Origin: Eucommia ulmoides
Taxonomy: Eukaryota; Streptophyta; Magnoliopsida; Garryales; Eucommiaceae
Assembly (NCBI GenBank): GCA_016647705.1
Contig: CM028334.1
Coordinates: 10,511,546-10,575,545, forward strand
Direction of reading: 5' to 3'
Length of the DNA stretch: 64,000 nt
Below are positions 23,664 to 36,108 of this stretch, piece by piece. How positions within the stretch are numbered: the first letter of the stretch is position 1; the number at the start of each line of letters is the position of its first letter. The notes under the pieces are model-generated. The model had not been told where the DNA came from, ran no database searches, and was given only the letters and a program-made list of their open reading frames with translations. A program made the position numbers and the translations under genes.

Positions 23664-25560
23664 CATGTCGAAGGCTCCCAGGTCGGATCCCCCTACACAA
23701 CCTATGGAGAATCTCCACCTGCCCGCCATCCCACCATCCGGGGCGGTAGGTCCAACGACTCAGCCCACCACATAGGTAGGTCCAATCTTACCCATGGGGG
23801 AGTTTGTTGGTTTGACCTCCGGGGCCCCTGAGGCAACCCGCGTCGATATCCTGGAACACCACCTCGGTGACTTCTAAACCTTTTTCCAGATCGTCCTAGC
23901 ACGCCTGCCACCGGACCCTCCAATGGGTCTTCCGGCAGTCCAGGTTGCGAGTCAGGAAAAACAAGTGATCGAAGTTGAAGAGCGCATCATTCATTCTAAC
24001 GGGCACGTCTTGAGGCCCCGAGCCCATAACGTTGGTCGGAGGGAGGTCGAATTAGAACCTCCTGGGGCCTTAAGATTTCCGTCACTGCCTCCACCAAGGC
24101 GAATGAAAGGCAACCGTACCGAGTCTCTCCCAGCTCACAGCCAGAACGTGTGGTCTGACCACCATCCCCGGCGCATCCGGGAGGTAGACTCACATTTTTC
24201 CCTACGATAGCCACCACCTCGCGTTATTTTTAGTTAAGCTTGTGCCCCTCCAGGGCTTAGGTGGTGGTGGAGAGGCGCCTAGCTGACATAGAAGTGGCCT
24301 TACAATAGCTCCGAGGAGCCAGAGGCCTAGTCGAGCTTCATTCGGAGGTAAGATCTCAAGGTAAGATCTTCTTTCATTAATGAAATTCTGGAGGAACCAC
24401 TGCCCGCGCGATATACCCACCCCCAAATGATCCTCTATGATGGGATTACTGATCCGGCGGGCCACCTGTCCATCTTCAAGTCCTCTATGGACCTGCACAC
24501 AGTCTCAATAGCAATGAGATGCAAGGCATTTCCCCTCACCCTTACGGGGGCTGCTGGAGCATGGTTTAGGACCTTAGCCCCAACATCCATCTCCAATTTT
24601 CACGAGCTCGAGCTTATCTTCTTTTCACGATTTGGGTGATCGCAGTGTAGACCAAAAACCATGGCCCACATCCTCGCACTCCAGCAACTACCCGATGAAT
24701 CATTGGGAGATTATGTAGAGAGGTTTTATAAAAAAATCATTGGTCGCAATGAGCACATTCATCGACGGTCTGAAGCTTCGACGCCTCATGTATGACCTCT
24801 ACTCTAACCTAGCTCCTAATCTAGATGCTGCCCTAGAGAGAGGCACGAGGTTCCATAATGTCGATGAAAGGGAAATAACCTAAAAGGATCGCGAAGAAGG
24901 TCAAAATAAGAAGGAAAAGGTTAAAGAAGGGTCGGGCAGACATCATGGGTCAAAAAGGCTGTAAGCAGAAGGAAAACTAGGACCGTTGCCTGGGGATCGG
25001 AGACCATTCCCGTCCCAAGGGAACCGCCAGCAGAACTTTAGACCACTCATGATCTCGGTGGCCACCATCTTCACTGAAAATACGGGGAGGGACTTTTTCC
25101 TCCCTAGCGGAAAACCAATGGGGAATTCAATGGATAAATATTGTGAATTCCACCGGGACCGGGGGCATTCTACTGAGAATTGTTTCCAACTCTGGGAAGA
25201 AATCGAGGCCCTCATATCAGTAGAGGGTATCTTGGCTGCTACGTTCGAAAGGATGACCGGGTTCTCAGGACGGAAGATAAAGATCTTTGCGACGAACATA
25301 GGGGTCGTAGAAGGAGGGAGAATAAAAGTCGCCCCCTTCCCAGATCAGAAGGGGGTAGGGGCGATGACGAGCAAATGGTGGATGGCGAGATCAACGTCAT
25401 CCATGGCAGATTAAGCTTGGGGGGAGAGACTCTCTCCTCCAAGAAAAGGTATGAGCACAAAGCCAAGAGAAAAACAGACGAAGACATCTTTGAGGTGAGC
25501 ACAATCGATGCTGCAGAGCACAACGTTATTTCGTTCAGCGAGGCGAACCTCAAAGATATA
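23664..25560 (+). pseudogene. gag region of the Tat element, broken
   Basis: Capsid-like core at 24427-24639: YDGITDPAGHLSIFKSSM and AFPLTLTGAAGAWFRTL, typical of the plant Retrotrans_gag family, then a stop. A later frame at 24986-25414 carries YCEFHRDRGHSTENCFQL, the Tat-type zinc-binding-like motif. The first ATG of the likely N-terminus is at 23664. Stops and shifts separate at least four pieces, so no full Gag can be made. It would have formed the virus-like particle around the RNA. Confidence 0.82.
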
Positions 25561-25599
25561 CACGTCCCTCATGATGACGCCCTCGTCATAAAAAGTCGT

Positions 25600-25981
25600 T
25601 CTCATCAATCACTTCAAAATGGAAAGAATCCTGGTAGACGGTAGTAGCTCCGCTGATATCATTTTTAAATGGGCATTCGAGAAGATGAACGTGGACCCTA
25701 GTGCGATAAAGCCGTCAAAAGCCCTCTTAGTCAATTTTGGGGGAGACGTTGTCAACGCTGCAGGGTGGGTTTCGCTTCCCGTTACCATCAGAGCCCATCC
25801 AAGGACCTCAACTGTTTGGATCAAATTTCTGATCGTGGATAGAGTGTCGCCCTATAATACGATTATGGGCCGACCTACGGTGGCAGCCCTCAGGAAAGTC
25901 TGCTCACTGTACCACCAGTCGATAAAGTTTCCCACGGAAGGAAGTGTGGGGGTAGTAAGGGGTGACCAAGAGTCCTCTTGA
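25600..25981 (+). pseudogene. aspartic protease region of the Tat element
   Basis: ILVDGSSSADIIFKWAFEKM is the retroelement protease start; the usual D-S/T-G active-site triad reads D-G-S here. The hydrophobic second part has YNTIMGRPTVAALR. It would cut the Gag-Pol chain. The frame ends in a stop at 25981 and is not joined to gag or RT in one frame. Confidence 0.75.
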
Positions 25982-26164
25982 GCTTATGCTCGGAGGGCAC
26001 TAGAGAAGAGAAAATAGCAATCATAGGCCGAGCCAAAGCTCGGAGGTTCCGAACTCATAGCTCTGAGCCAGGGGCTGATATTGGTACCCATCGACAATCC
26101 ACGAGAGGGGGAGGCCGGTCCCCACCCTCACGAGGAACTAGTGGAGGTTTCCATACACCTAACC

Positions 26165-27859
26165 ATTGAAGAGAAAATTGTAAGTATCGGAGCTAGTCTC
26201 ACGTCCGAACAGAGAACTAAACTCATCCCGTTGCTCCAAAGAAATCACGACGTCTTCGCATGGTCCCATGACAAGCTGTCGGGGATCGATCCATGTGTAG
26301 CAATACACCGCCTTTACTCTAACCTACACCATCCTCCCATGTGGCAGAAGTGACGAAAATCTCATCCGAAGCGCCAAAAGATAATTGAAGTGGAAATGGA
26401 TAAATTGATTAAGTTTGGCGTCGTCGAAGAAGTCAAATTCCTCGAGTGGCTGGCGAATGTGGTCCTGGCCCCCAAGACTGGAAATAAGTGGCGCCTCTGC
26501 GTTGATTTTAAAGACCTGAATAAGGCATGCCTGAAGGATTTCTTCCCCCTACCTAGGATTGACATTGTCATAGACGCCACAACAGGGTATGAATACTTGA
26601 GTTTCCTCGACGCCTATGCAGGATACAACCAAATCTCGATATTTTTCCCCGAAAAGAGCAAAACATCCTTCATTACAGACAAGGGTACATATTGCTACAA
26701 GGTAATTCTGTTTGGCTTGCGCAATACCAGGGCCACTTATCAGTGACTGGTGAACAAAATGTTCAAGGAGGAGATCGGACGGACAATAGAGGTTTACATT
26801 GACGACATGTTGGTTAAGAGCTCGAGGGCCCTTGACCATGCCCAACATTTCCACAATTGCTTCGAAAAGTTTTGGGCTCACCGCATGAAGCTTAACCCTA
26901 ACAAATGTATTTTTGGAGTTTCTGTGGGGAAGTTTCTGGGGTATATGGTCTCCCAGCATGGCTTCGATGCTAACCCTGACCAAATAAATGCGATCCTCAA
27001 AATGACCTCTCATTGGAATAAAAAGGAAGTTCAGATGTTGATAGGGAGACTCGCTGCCCTCAACCGCTTCATATCTCGAGCGTCGGAGAAATGCCTGTCG
27101 TTCTTCAAAGTGCTAAGAGGCAACAACAACTTTGGGTGGATAGACGAATGCAAATCGGCTTTCCAAGTGCTGAAAAATTATATTTCCTCTGCTCTCCTGC
27201 TCAACACCCCAAAGGAGGAGGAAACTCTGTACTTGTATATTGTCGCATCTACGACGGCGGTTAGCGCTGCTCTTATAAGGGACAACACTGGTGTTCAACA
27301 CTCGGTCTTTTACTCTAGCAGGATCCTCTCGGATACTGAGACAAGATACACCAAATTTGAAAAACTGACTTATGCCCTACTAGTGGCTTCCCGGAAGTTG
27401 AAACAATACTTCCAAGCACACGAGATCGTCGTCCTCACAGACCAGCCGATAAGGAAAATTTTACATTCACCAGACATCTCGGGGCGATTAATAAAGTACA
27501 ACCTCAAGTTAGGTCAGTTCCACATTGAATACCACTCTAAGACGACAATTAAGAGCCAAGTCTTGACAGATTTTATCGTCGAGCTCACATTCTCTAAGGA
27601 CCCAAAGCCACCTGCCGTCAATCCAGAAGTTAAAACCATGGAAACAGGGGGAGCGCTAGGGAACTCAAGTCCAGATGTCGGTACAACAACGTGGAGGCTG
27701 TTCACTGACGGATCGTCCAACATCAACAGTTGTGGGGCGGGAATGGTGCTCCTTGCCTCAGACCATGAAGAGATCGAGTACGCCCTGAGACTGGGGTTCA
27801 GAGCAACTAACAACGAGGCTGAATATGAGGCTCTGTTAGCCGGTCTTCGCCTAGCCTAA
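26165..27859 (+). pseudogene. reverse transcriptase, RNase H and start of archaeal-type RNase H, broken
   Basis: RT: WRLCVDFKDLNKACLKDFF, FLDAYAGYNQI and the active-site motif YIDDML at about 26795. One stop codon at 26744-26746 lies inside RT, with the frame continuing on both sides. The first RNase H is around 27220-27560 (LYLYIVASTTAVSAALIRD, VLTDQPI). The second begins at about 27690 with LFTDGSSNINSCGAGMVLL and NNEAEYEALLAGLRLA; after a stop its third acidic motif (FCDSQLVVNRL) follows at about 27890. Dual RNase H domains mark the Tat lineage. It would copy the element's RNA into DNA; in this state it cannot. Confidence 0.87.
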
Positions 27860-27965
27860 GAATTTAATGTGAAGACGTTGTCCATCTTCTGTGACTCTCA
27901 GCTAGTCGTCAACAGGTTAACAGGAATTATTTGGCAAAGGATCCCATTATGATTGCGTATTTTGA

Positions 27966-29330
27966 ATGCGTCAAAACCTTGTTGGAAAAATCCGTGTATC
28001 CCAAATACCCCAAGAAGAGAACCAACACGTTGATGCCTTGGCAAACTTAGCCTCGACGGTAGCATTGACTCTGAAGCGAAGAGTGCCCATTGAGTACCTA
28101 GATGCTCCGAGCACAGAGATATCTAACCAGATGGATCCAATCTGTGAGCTCAACGACCATCCCACTTGGAAGGAGCTAATACAAAAATATTTGGAAGACG
28201 GGATGCTACCCGACGACCATAACAAGACAAAGAGAATGCAATACAAGTCTGCCAGATACTGCATTATGGATAGGATCCTTTACCGATGTTCTTTCTCTGG
28301 CCCATATTCTCAGTGCCTATGGCCGGAAGAGGCCGACTACGTTATGAGAGAAGTCCATAAGAGGATTTGTGGCAATCATTCGGGGGAGGCAAGGCTTTGG
28401 CTGGCAAACTGCTACACCAAGGGTATTTTTGGCCAAAAATGCTAGAGGATGCGAGTGAATTCGTAAAAAAATGTGACAAGTGCCAACATTTCGGCCCCCA
28501 GTCTCATTTACCTCCAACGACCATGGTGCCAATGACGAGCCCATGACCCTTTGCTCAGTGGGGAATAGATTTGTTAGGCCATTTTCCTTAGGGCACCGGC
28601 CAGAGAAACTTCATTGTTGTCTCTATTGATTACTTTACGAAGTGGGTGGGGGCCGAACTCCTAGCTCGCATCACCAATGGTGTGCTGATTTGGGATTCCA
28701 AGGGCAATCGTATCCGATAACGGCACTCAATTCGACAACGATTTATTTGCTTCTTTTTGCTCCAACCTAGGTATTTGAACCCATTTCGCGTCACTAGGTC
28801 ACCCACAAGCTAATGGCTAGGTCGAGGTCACGAACTGAACAATCTTGCACGGTTTGAAGACCAGGCTCGACAAGGCCAATGGGAGGTAGGTGGAAGACCT
28901 TTATCCATTTCTTTGGGCATACCACACCACTTCCCGAACCCCAACCAGAGAGACACTATTCGCAATGACATTCGAATCCGAGTCCGTAATTCTTGCGGAG
29001 ATCGGATTGCCAACCTTTTAAATGTCATTCAAGGATCAGGACCACCAAACGAATGACGCAATGCTAGCCCTCAACCTGGACCTTCTAGAAGAATGATGAG
29101 AGAATGTTCGAATACGCCAATCGATATACCAACAATAGGCAGCTCGATACTACGATAGAAGGGTACAACTGCGCCATTTTGAAGTCAGAGACCTAGTCCT
29201 CAGGAAGGTTACTTTAGTGACTAAGAAACAAAATACGGGAAAGTTGGCCCCTAGCTGGGGGGACCTTACCGCATTGTTCGAATGGCAAGACCAGACACCT
29301 ACGAGCTCGAAATCGAGGAAGGCATTCTAC
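27966..29330 (+). pseudogene. integrase region of the Tat element, heavily broken
   Basis: The open piece 27966-28445 has the linker (EENQHVDALANLAS) and the start of the zinc-binding HHCC part (VHKRICGNHSGEARL). The DDE core follows in several frames: WGIDLLGHFP near 28560, VVSIDYFTKW near 28620, then DNGTQFDN near 28715 and GHPQANG near 28798. At least four stops or shifts. It would insert the DNA copy into the host genome. Confidence 0.8.
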
Positions 29331-29859
29331 TACGACATCCGTGGAATGCCGACCATCTCAAGCAATACCACTGTAGTAATGAGGTCTTGTTGTAATCATT
29401 TCATTTTCGTGACAAGTATTAGTGTATTTTGATATCAATATAATGGCTTTTCAAAAAATGCAATATGCTACCCAAACGGTATTCTGGAACACTTAGATGC
29501 CTAGCGGACTGACCCAACAAGTCACATCATAGCCAATAGTACGAGCAGTGAAACTACTCTCACTACAGGCTGGGGGGGCAGGGTGAATACAACCTTGACA
29601 AATCTTGACCAAAAAGATTTCAGAACAAAAATAAACAAGTATAAATTTTTGATCGAGCTACGCCCTCAGAGTAACCATAAAATTGGACGTTTGCAAGGGG
29701 AATGCCGATCGAAGGTCCGCGAAGACTCAACATGGGTTCCTAGAGAAGAAAGGAAGAGCAAGAAGGAATTCGGGACAAGTAATTGCTTAAAAAATTCCCT
29801 GTGTATTATATTCAACAAAAAGTGAGGGCCTATATCGGTGGGGTTCATGCCCATATACA

Positions 29860-29895
29860 CAGTAATAAAAAAAAAAAAAAAAAAAAAAAAAAAAG
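29860..29895 (+). repeat. poly(A) tract
   Basis: An A run of about 27 bp at 29868-29894 between the integrase relic and the antisense gene. Confidence 0.9.
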
Positions 29896-29939
29896 ACAAA
29901 ATGGGTTCAAACAAAAAGTTAAAAAAAGTTTTAAGTCTT

Positions 29940-32900
29940 CAAAAATGGCCGAGCTGGGGAACCTATTCTTCTACGGACATACCTTCAACGTCCACAACGT
30001 CGATTGTGGTGTCCTCATCCCACTCGGCCTCCTCATTGCCTGCTTCGTCAACCCCCGCCTCACGAGTCTACTCCTGGGAAGCCCCCTCGGCTGCCTGCTC
30101 TACTGCCAACTCACCTTATTGTGGAAACTCCATCCCAATGCCCAAGTAGTCGAATTCTAGGTAGTGACTCTGGAGGAAGTGGATCGTGGCCTTGTGACCG
30201 TCATCCATGTCCTCCGCAACAATCTCGTACTTGAGATTTTTGAACTCTCTACTCGATTTGTAATCTTCGACGACTTTCTGTTCGGCTCTCCGGATGGCCT
30301 TCCCTCTGAGCAACTCTTATTTCTTCAGCCTCTTCTCGAGCTCGTCCACTTTCTTCTCCAGATCGACCTTTTGTCTCTGAAAGTCATCTCGTTCTTTGGT
30401 AATAGGGATGTGCCTGGCCTGAAGGCTATGGTGGGCCTGGGTGGCGAGCTGGAGGTCATAATTTAATATGTTAACCTTCCCTTCCGCCGCATTCTTCTCC
30501 GACCTGAGCATAAACTCCTCCATGGCACTCTCAGAGATTTGGTCAAACACCACTGACATCCGAAGCATACACTGCATGAGGACAGCAAATTCGTCACACT
30601 TGGAAAAATCTAATTGACAAAAGCAAAACGGAACGCGAACTAGGGGAGGGTTCTTACCAAAATTTGGTCACAGATGGCCTAGCGCATGAGGTTTCTAGTG
30701 CTTTCCTCATCTATCAAGTTCTTATCGTTAGGAGGAGTGATGCGACGGAAATAGCCTGGCATCACCTCCGGGCTTTTTTGCAACTCACGATCGACAGGAA
30801 GCCTAGTGTTCGAAATCCCAAAAAAGGATCCATCAACTATCAGCTCAGAAGAAGCCCCAGGCACGAACCTTGCCCTCTTCGAGGACTTGTGTTTCTTCTG
30901 CCTACCTTCATGGGCCTTCCTCTTCCCTTTGTCGGAAGGACGGAGAGATGAGTCACCACTCAGGGTATGCACAGACTGGCGAGAACTCGACTTTAACTGA
31001 GGGGTATATCTTATAACGACCCCAGGGAGGGCGGGAGAATGACTTCGGGCTGGTGTCTGAGGAAGTTAGGAGGTTTGGAAGGCTTGGGATCCGCCAGCGT
31101 GTTCGGAACTAGCCGTCTTGGCTGCCTCGGCAGCCTCTTTGGCTTTCTTTTCGAGAAGCTTCTGGACCACCATTGCCTTGTCCATAGTTACAATATTCAA
31201 CAATATATTTAGAAATTCTTTTGTCCAGGCCGACAGCATCCGATTCTACACAAGAATATCTGCGTGAATCGAGTGTAACACGCAAAAAATTCCCAAGTAT
31301 GAAGAATTGACATAGTAGAAATTTCTTACCGTTATTTGAATCGAATGGGAAGTCAGTTACGAATGGGATGTCTAGTGGTAAATATACCAATAGGCCGTGA
31401 ATGGATGAGAATCAAGTAGGGTGTTCACGTCCCTAAAGGTCGTCCTCATAACTTTATCTTTCTGCTCGACAATCTCTTTGCTCAGCTCCGGCCTCTTCTT
31501 CTTTAGAACTTCTTTAACTGCCCAAAATTACGAATTCAAGGGTGTTAGTATAAAGGTGGTAATAAGTCTGAAAACAAACATTCTTCCCTAAGGGACCACA
31601 AGCTTACCGATTTTTCCCCATTCTATTTAGAGGGGGTACTTTGCTTTTTCTTCCGGATCGGATTGCCAACCGCTCCCTTTGAGATAGAAGAAATAGGGCT
31701 TCCATCGGTAAATGGAAGAGTCCAGGTCCTTCACGATAGTTGACCTAGACGAAATGTAGCACTACCCAGCGTCTCGGGGAACTGGCTTGGAAAAGAATAG
31801 AGCCCTAAAGAGCTCAACGCTCGACTCGAGTCCCTTAGCCAGGAAGATGATATATGATTCCACCAGGGCCCTTATACCGTTCAAAGAAATTTGTGACGGA
31901 CACAAATGATACTCCACACAGAGGGCCCGAATCCACTAGTGGAGAGGGAATTAAAGACCCGCCTCCATCTGTTATTTGTAGACGATCATAAAACCAGCTG
32001 GTAGCATGTAGGCCCGATCGTCGGGCCAGGGAACAATAGTTGTGACCCCCTCTGGGAAGAAATATTCACTATGGCAGTGGTGGACGGACTCTTCCATCAT
32101 ATTTGTTTTTGTGTTCCACATCGGGCTCGAGAGCGGGACTTTTATGAACAGTTTTCTAGCCCAGCATTATGCACCTCTTTTTCATGAAGTAGCCTGGGAA
32201 TGCAAACGTCGGTGTGGATCTCCACCACAGTGAATGTTTCGAGAGGGACCCCGACTATATGCCGAGGTTTTACGCTCACGTATTGACTACTCGCAAGTGC
32301 ATGAGGTCTAGTTTTAATATAGTGGATCTTTGAAGATCGGATATCGTTCCCACAAGGACGAGTCAAACAATTGAGTATTGCAATTGACATAATCTCCTAT
32401 TATCCAGACGGTTAAAGAATTGTTTTAAAATTTATCTAATTAAACTAAGCTAAACTACAATTAGTGGGTTAATCCTAACTAAGTTGATTAACTAGGGATC
32501 GATTTCGTTAACTTAATACATGTTTGATTTCGTTTTAGTTAACAATAACGGAGTTTAGGTATCCGACAATCTCGGTTTGTAAACTCATCCACCACCTCTT
32601 CCGAGTGTAAGACGGGGGAATACGCGACTTCGTGTCAATGCCGAAGTCCCCCTCAACGTCTTAACGACTCTAGGCCGTGTGAGTCTTGACCCAACATCAT
32701 CGATTGCACACTAACTAACGCCCTCCCGGGTCATTAGATCATAACGATGTATTTACCCTAGTCCGAATCCAGGATTATCTCTTCCAATTGTCAAACCCTA
32801 GATTCTCAAATACAACTCTAATACCATTACAAGCATACTAAGATCGTCATAAAATGATAAACACAATCGCATTTAAAAGCAACAACCGTTAAAGAAACAT

Positions 32901-33892
32901 ATATTAAACTAAACGAGTCTTTACACAGCTACACCGATCCCTAGTTAAGATTTATCTAATCTAACATGATCTTGGTCATTGAAACATTAAACCAAGAGAT
33001 ATTCAACATCATTCACAATAAAACATTAAATTACAAAGATAGAAACAAAGAGAGAAAAATCAAATCTTAAAGTGGAGTGATCCATTGTCGCCAAAGACCG
33101 ATCCGCCGATGTTTTATCTTCTCCGGATGATGAATATCTTCTTCAAGAAGGGCCAAGGATCAATCTCCTAGGGTTAGGGACATTCCATGCTCCAAGTCCT
33201 CTAATGGAAATGAGGGGAAAATGTTTTTATAGGTGCAAGGTTTCAAAATATCTTAAAATATCTGTTTACTATGTAGAGGTCACCACCGCAGCGGTGGAAT
33301 CACTACCGCGGTGGTGGGCTAAGTCGGTTACATCCTGATCTTTCACGGCCGTGGCGATGGGATCACGGCCGCGGCCGTGGGTCTTTATGCTCAAAACAGC
33401 CCTCTCTGCCTTCTTACCATGGCGGCGGTGGCTTCTGTGATCATGAAACCTCGTTTCTTCATTATTTCTTCACTATTTTCCTATTGTTTTCGCTCGTTTA
33501 TCACTTGTTTGCGTCCCTACACCTGAATTACATAAAAGCTAACAAAAATACTATTAAATATAACTAATTCACTCGAAAACTATCAAATCTGACTTAGAAG
33601 TAGATAGGTATTTTAGACCTATCACCGACCCCAGCGTCATGTGATGTAGACGCCCTACTGTTCTTGTCGTCATGGCTCACCACGACCGCGCGGTCTTCCA
33701 GGCATGACTGGATTACACCGCTCGTTTCGTGGATCTTGGCCATGGTAGTCGAAGAGGCGTCTTTTGGAGCAAGATGCCGCTCCACCTTGAATTGGAGAGA
33801 ATTGGCGGACGACCGTTCCGAGGAGTCAGATCCCGAGCTAGTAGTAGAGCCAGAAGATGAAAAAGAAGAAGATGAAGAAGACACCGACATTT
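29940..33892 (-). pseudogene. antisense extra gene of the Tat element (putative gypsy-type transposon protein), split
   Basis: Runs opposite to gag-pol, between integrase and the 3' LTR. The N-terminal piece (33625-33892) is Ser-rich (MSVSSSSSSFSSSGSTTSSG). The middle, about 31600-32140, has GLxFPLHxWIRAL, PSQISLNGIRALVESYIIFL and YRWKPYFFYL, the pattern of the Putative gypsy type transposon family. Then a Lys/Arg-rich part (30679-30972), a coiled-coil (30317-30577, VDLEKKVDELEKRLKK) and an acidic C-terminus near 29960-30110. Several stops are present. An LTR-like insert (32256-33624) splits it, and the frame is kept across the insert. The role of these antisense genes is unknown. Confidence 0.7.
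32256..33624 (-). mobile_element. LTR-like insertion in the antisense gene, 1369 bp
   Basis: On the minus strand it starts TGATAGGTCTAAAATACC and ends CCTCGGCATATA. It is flanked by CCGAC at 32251-32255 and 33625-33629. AT-rich and non-coding, in contrast to the GC-richer surroundings. Its 3' part (GTGGGAACGATATCC, CTAGACCTCATGCACTTGC) resembles the end of plant gypsy LTRs. The terminal TA in place of CA may be a mutation. A solo LTR is the best reading. Confidence 0.68.
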
Positions 33893-34159
33893 TGTTCGGA
33901 CAAAGGAAAAAATGGTACCAATGCTGAGAAGGAAGAAAGAGCTCTGGAAATTTCGCAAGTGTCAAATAAATGCAGGGGCCACCATTTATAAAAAGGGGAT
34001 GTGCCTAGACGAAGGGTCACCCAAGCCAACAGTTGAGGATAGGTCGATTAAAATGCCACAACCACGTGGCCTCCATCTAACGGTAGTAATATAAGCTTAC
34101 CATGCAAGTCACAATTGGGGGGGGGGGGGCACATATCGCCCTTATGCCACGTGTGTAGA

Positions 34160-35835
34160 GGGAAGGCTCAAACTTCCCACCCTTCAAAAAGTTCAAGGTA
34201 TGGAAAATGTCCGAGCTGACGAGCCTACGTACTCCCAGCTCGGACAAATCAAAAGGGAGAAGGCTAAAACTTTACACCCTTCAAAAAAGAGTTCAAGGCA
34301 TGGAAAATGTTCGAGCTGACGAGCCTACGTACTCCCAGCTCGGACAAAATCAAAAGGGAGAATGCTCAAACTTCTCACCCTTCAAAAAAGTTCAAGGCAT
34401 GGAAAATAACCGAACTGACGAACCTACATATTCCCAACTCGACCAAAATTAAAAGAGGGAAGGCTCAAACTTCCCACCCTTCAAAAAGTTCAAGGCATTG
34501 AAAATGTTTGAGCTGACAAGCTGCCATACTCTTAGCTCGGACAAAATCAAAAAGGGAGAAGGCTCAAACTTCAAACCCTCAAAAGAAGGCAAAGGCATGG
34601 AAAATGTCTGAGCTGATGAGTCTACGTACTCCTAGCTCGGATAAAATCAAAAGGGGAAAGGCTCAAACTTCCCACCTTTCAAAAAGTTCAAGGCATAGAA
34701 AATGTCCGAGTTGACGAGCCTACGTACTCCCAGCTCGACCAAAATCAAAAGGGGAAAAGCTCAAATTTCCCACACTTCAAAAAGTTCAAGGCATAGAAAA
34801 TGTCTGAGCTGACGAGCCTGCATACTCCTAGCTCGGACAAAATTAAAAGGGGGAAGGCTCAAACTTCCCACCTTTCAAAAAGTTCAAGGCATGGAAAATG
34901 TCCGGGCTGACGAGCCTACGTACTCCCAGCTCGGACAAAATCAAAAAGGAGAAGGCTTAAACTTCCCACCCTTCAAAAAGTTTAAGGCTCGGAAAATGTC
35001 CAAGCTGACGAGCCTACGTACTCCCAGCTCGGCCAAAATCAAAGGAGGAAGGCTCAAACATTCCACCCTTCAAAAAGTTCAAGGCATTGAAAATGTTTGA
35101 GCTGACGAGCTGCCGTACTCTTAGCTCGAACAAAATCAAAAAAGGGAAAGACTCAAACTTCCCATCCTTCAAAAAGTTTAAGGCATGGAGAATGTATAAG
35201 TTGACGAGCCTACGTACTCCCAGCTCGGACAAAATCAAAAGGGGGAAGGCTCAAACTTTCCAACCTTTAAAAAACAAAGTTCAAGGCATGGAAAATGTCC
35301 GAGCTGATGAGCTTATGTACTCCCAGCTCGGACAAAATCAAAAAGGGGAAAACTTAAACTTCCCACCCTTCAAAAAAGTTCAAGGCATGGAAAATATCCG
35401 AGCTGATGAACCTACGTACTCCTAGCTCAACCAAAATCAAAAGGGGAAAGACTCAAACTTCTCACCCTTCAAAAAGTTCAAGGCATTGAAAATGTCCGAG
35501 TTAACGAGCTACCGTATTCTTAGCTCGGACAAAATCAAAAAGGGGGAAAGCTCAAACTTCAAACCTTTAAAAGAAGACCAAGGCATTGAAAATGTCCGAG
35601 CTGACGAGCTGCCATACTCTCAGCTCGGAAAAAATCAAAAAGGAGGAAGGCTCAAACTTCAAACCCTCAAAAGAAGACCAAGGCATTGAAAATGTCCGAG
35701 CTGACGAGTTGCCGTACTCTCAGCTCAGACAAAATCAAAAAGGGGGAAGGCTCAAACTTCAAACCCTAAAAAGAAGATCAAGGCATTGAAAATGTCCAAG
35801 CTAACGAGCTGCCTTACTCTCAGCTTGGACGGACA
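34160..35835 (+). repeat. 17-unit tandem array (about 99 bp each) in the Tat 3' untranslated region
   Basis: The core GGAAAATGTCCGAGCTGACG recurs near 34201, 34301, 34400, 34499, 34598, 34696, 34794, 34892, 34990, 35087, 35186, 35289, 35388, 35486, 35586, 35686 and 35786. Each unit also has CTCAGCTCGGACAAAATCAA and AAGGCTCAAACTTC. Open frames in it are by-products of the period. Tandem arrays here are known in Tat/Ogre elements and can seed satellites. Confidence 0.93.
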
Positions 35836-36094
35836 TACCCCACACCAAGCTTTTACTGATCGACACAAGTTGATCCAGACAGACGACGTGCCGGGCTGAC
35901 GAACTCTCCCATCCCTCTGCCCGGACTCTACTCCTTCCAATCTTTCCTGAAGCCGTTCTTCTCTCCTAGGGTCCTTTTACATACCATCTTCGCCTTTTGA
36001 TCCTGCTAAACTACTACAAACCGTTTGCTCCTTTAATACAAACTGTTTGTTCCTTTAAAATCTCGAGCCCATTACGTTCCACTCACGCCCTCGG

Positions 36095-36108
36095 GACTTA
36101 GGGGCAAT
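36095..36108 (+). other. probable polypurine tract
   Basis: GGGACTTAGGGGCAAT just before the 3' LTR start at 36109, in the place of the plus-strand primer; purine-rich but imperfect. Confidence 0.45.

Noticed and set aside
23515-24217. Minus-strand frames in the 5' part of the Tat element
   Set aside because: Shadows of the GC-richer gag leader; no domain and no start context.
34160-35835. Possible repeat protein from open frames in the 99-bp array
   Set aside because: The frames break often, the period is not a multiple of three in most units, and the array lies in a retrotransposon 3' region.
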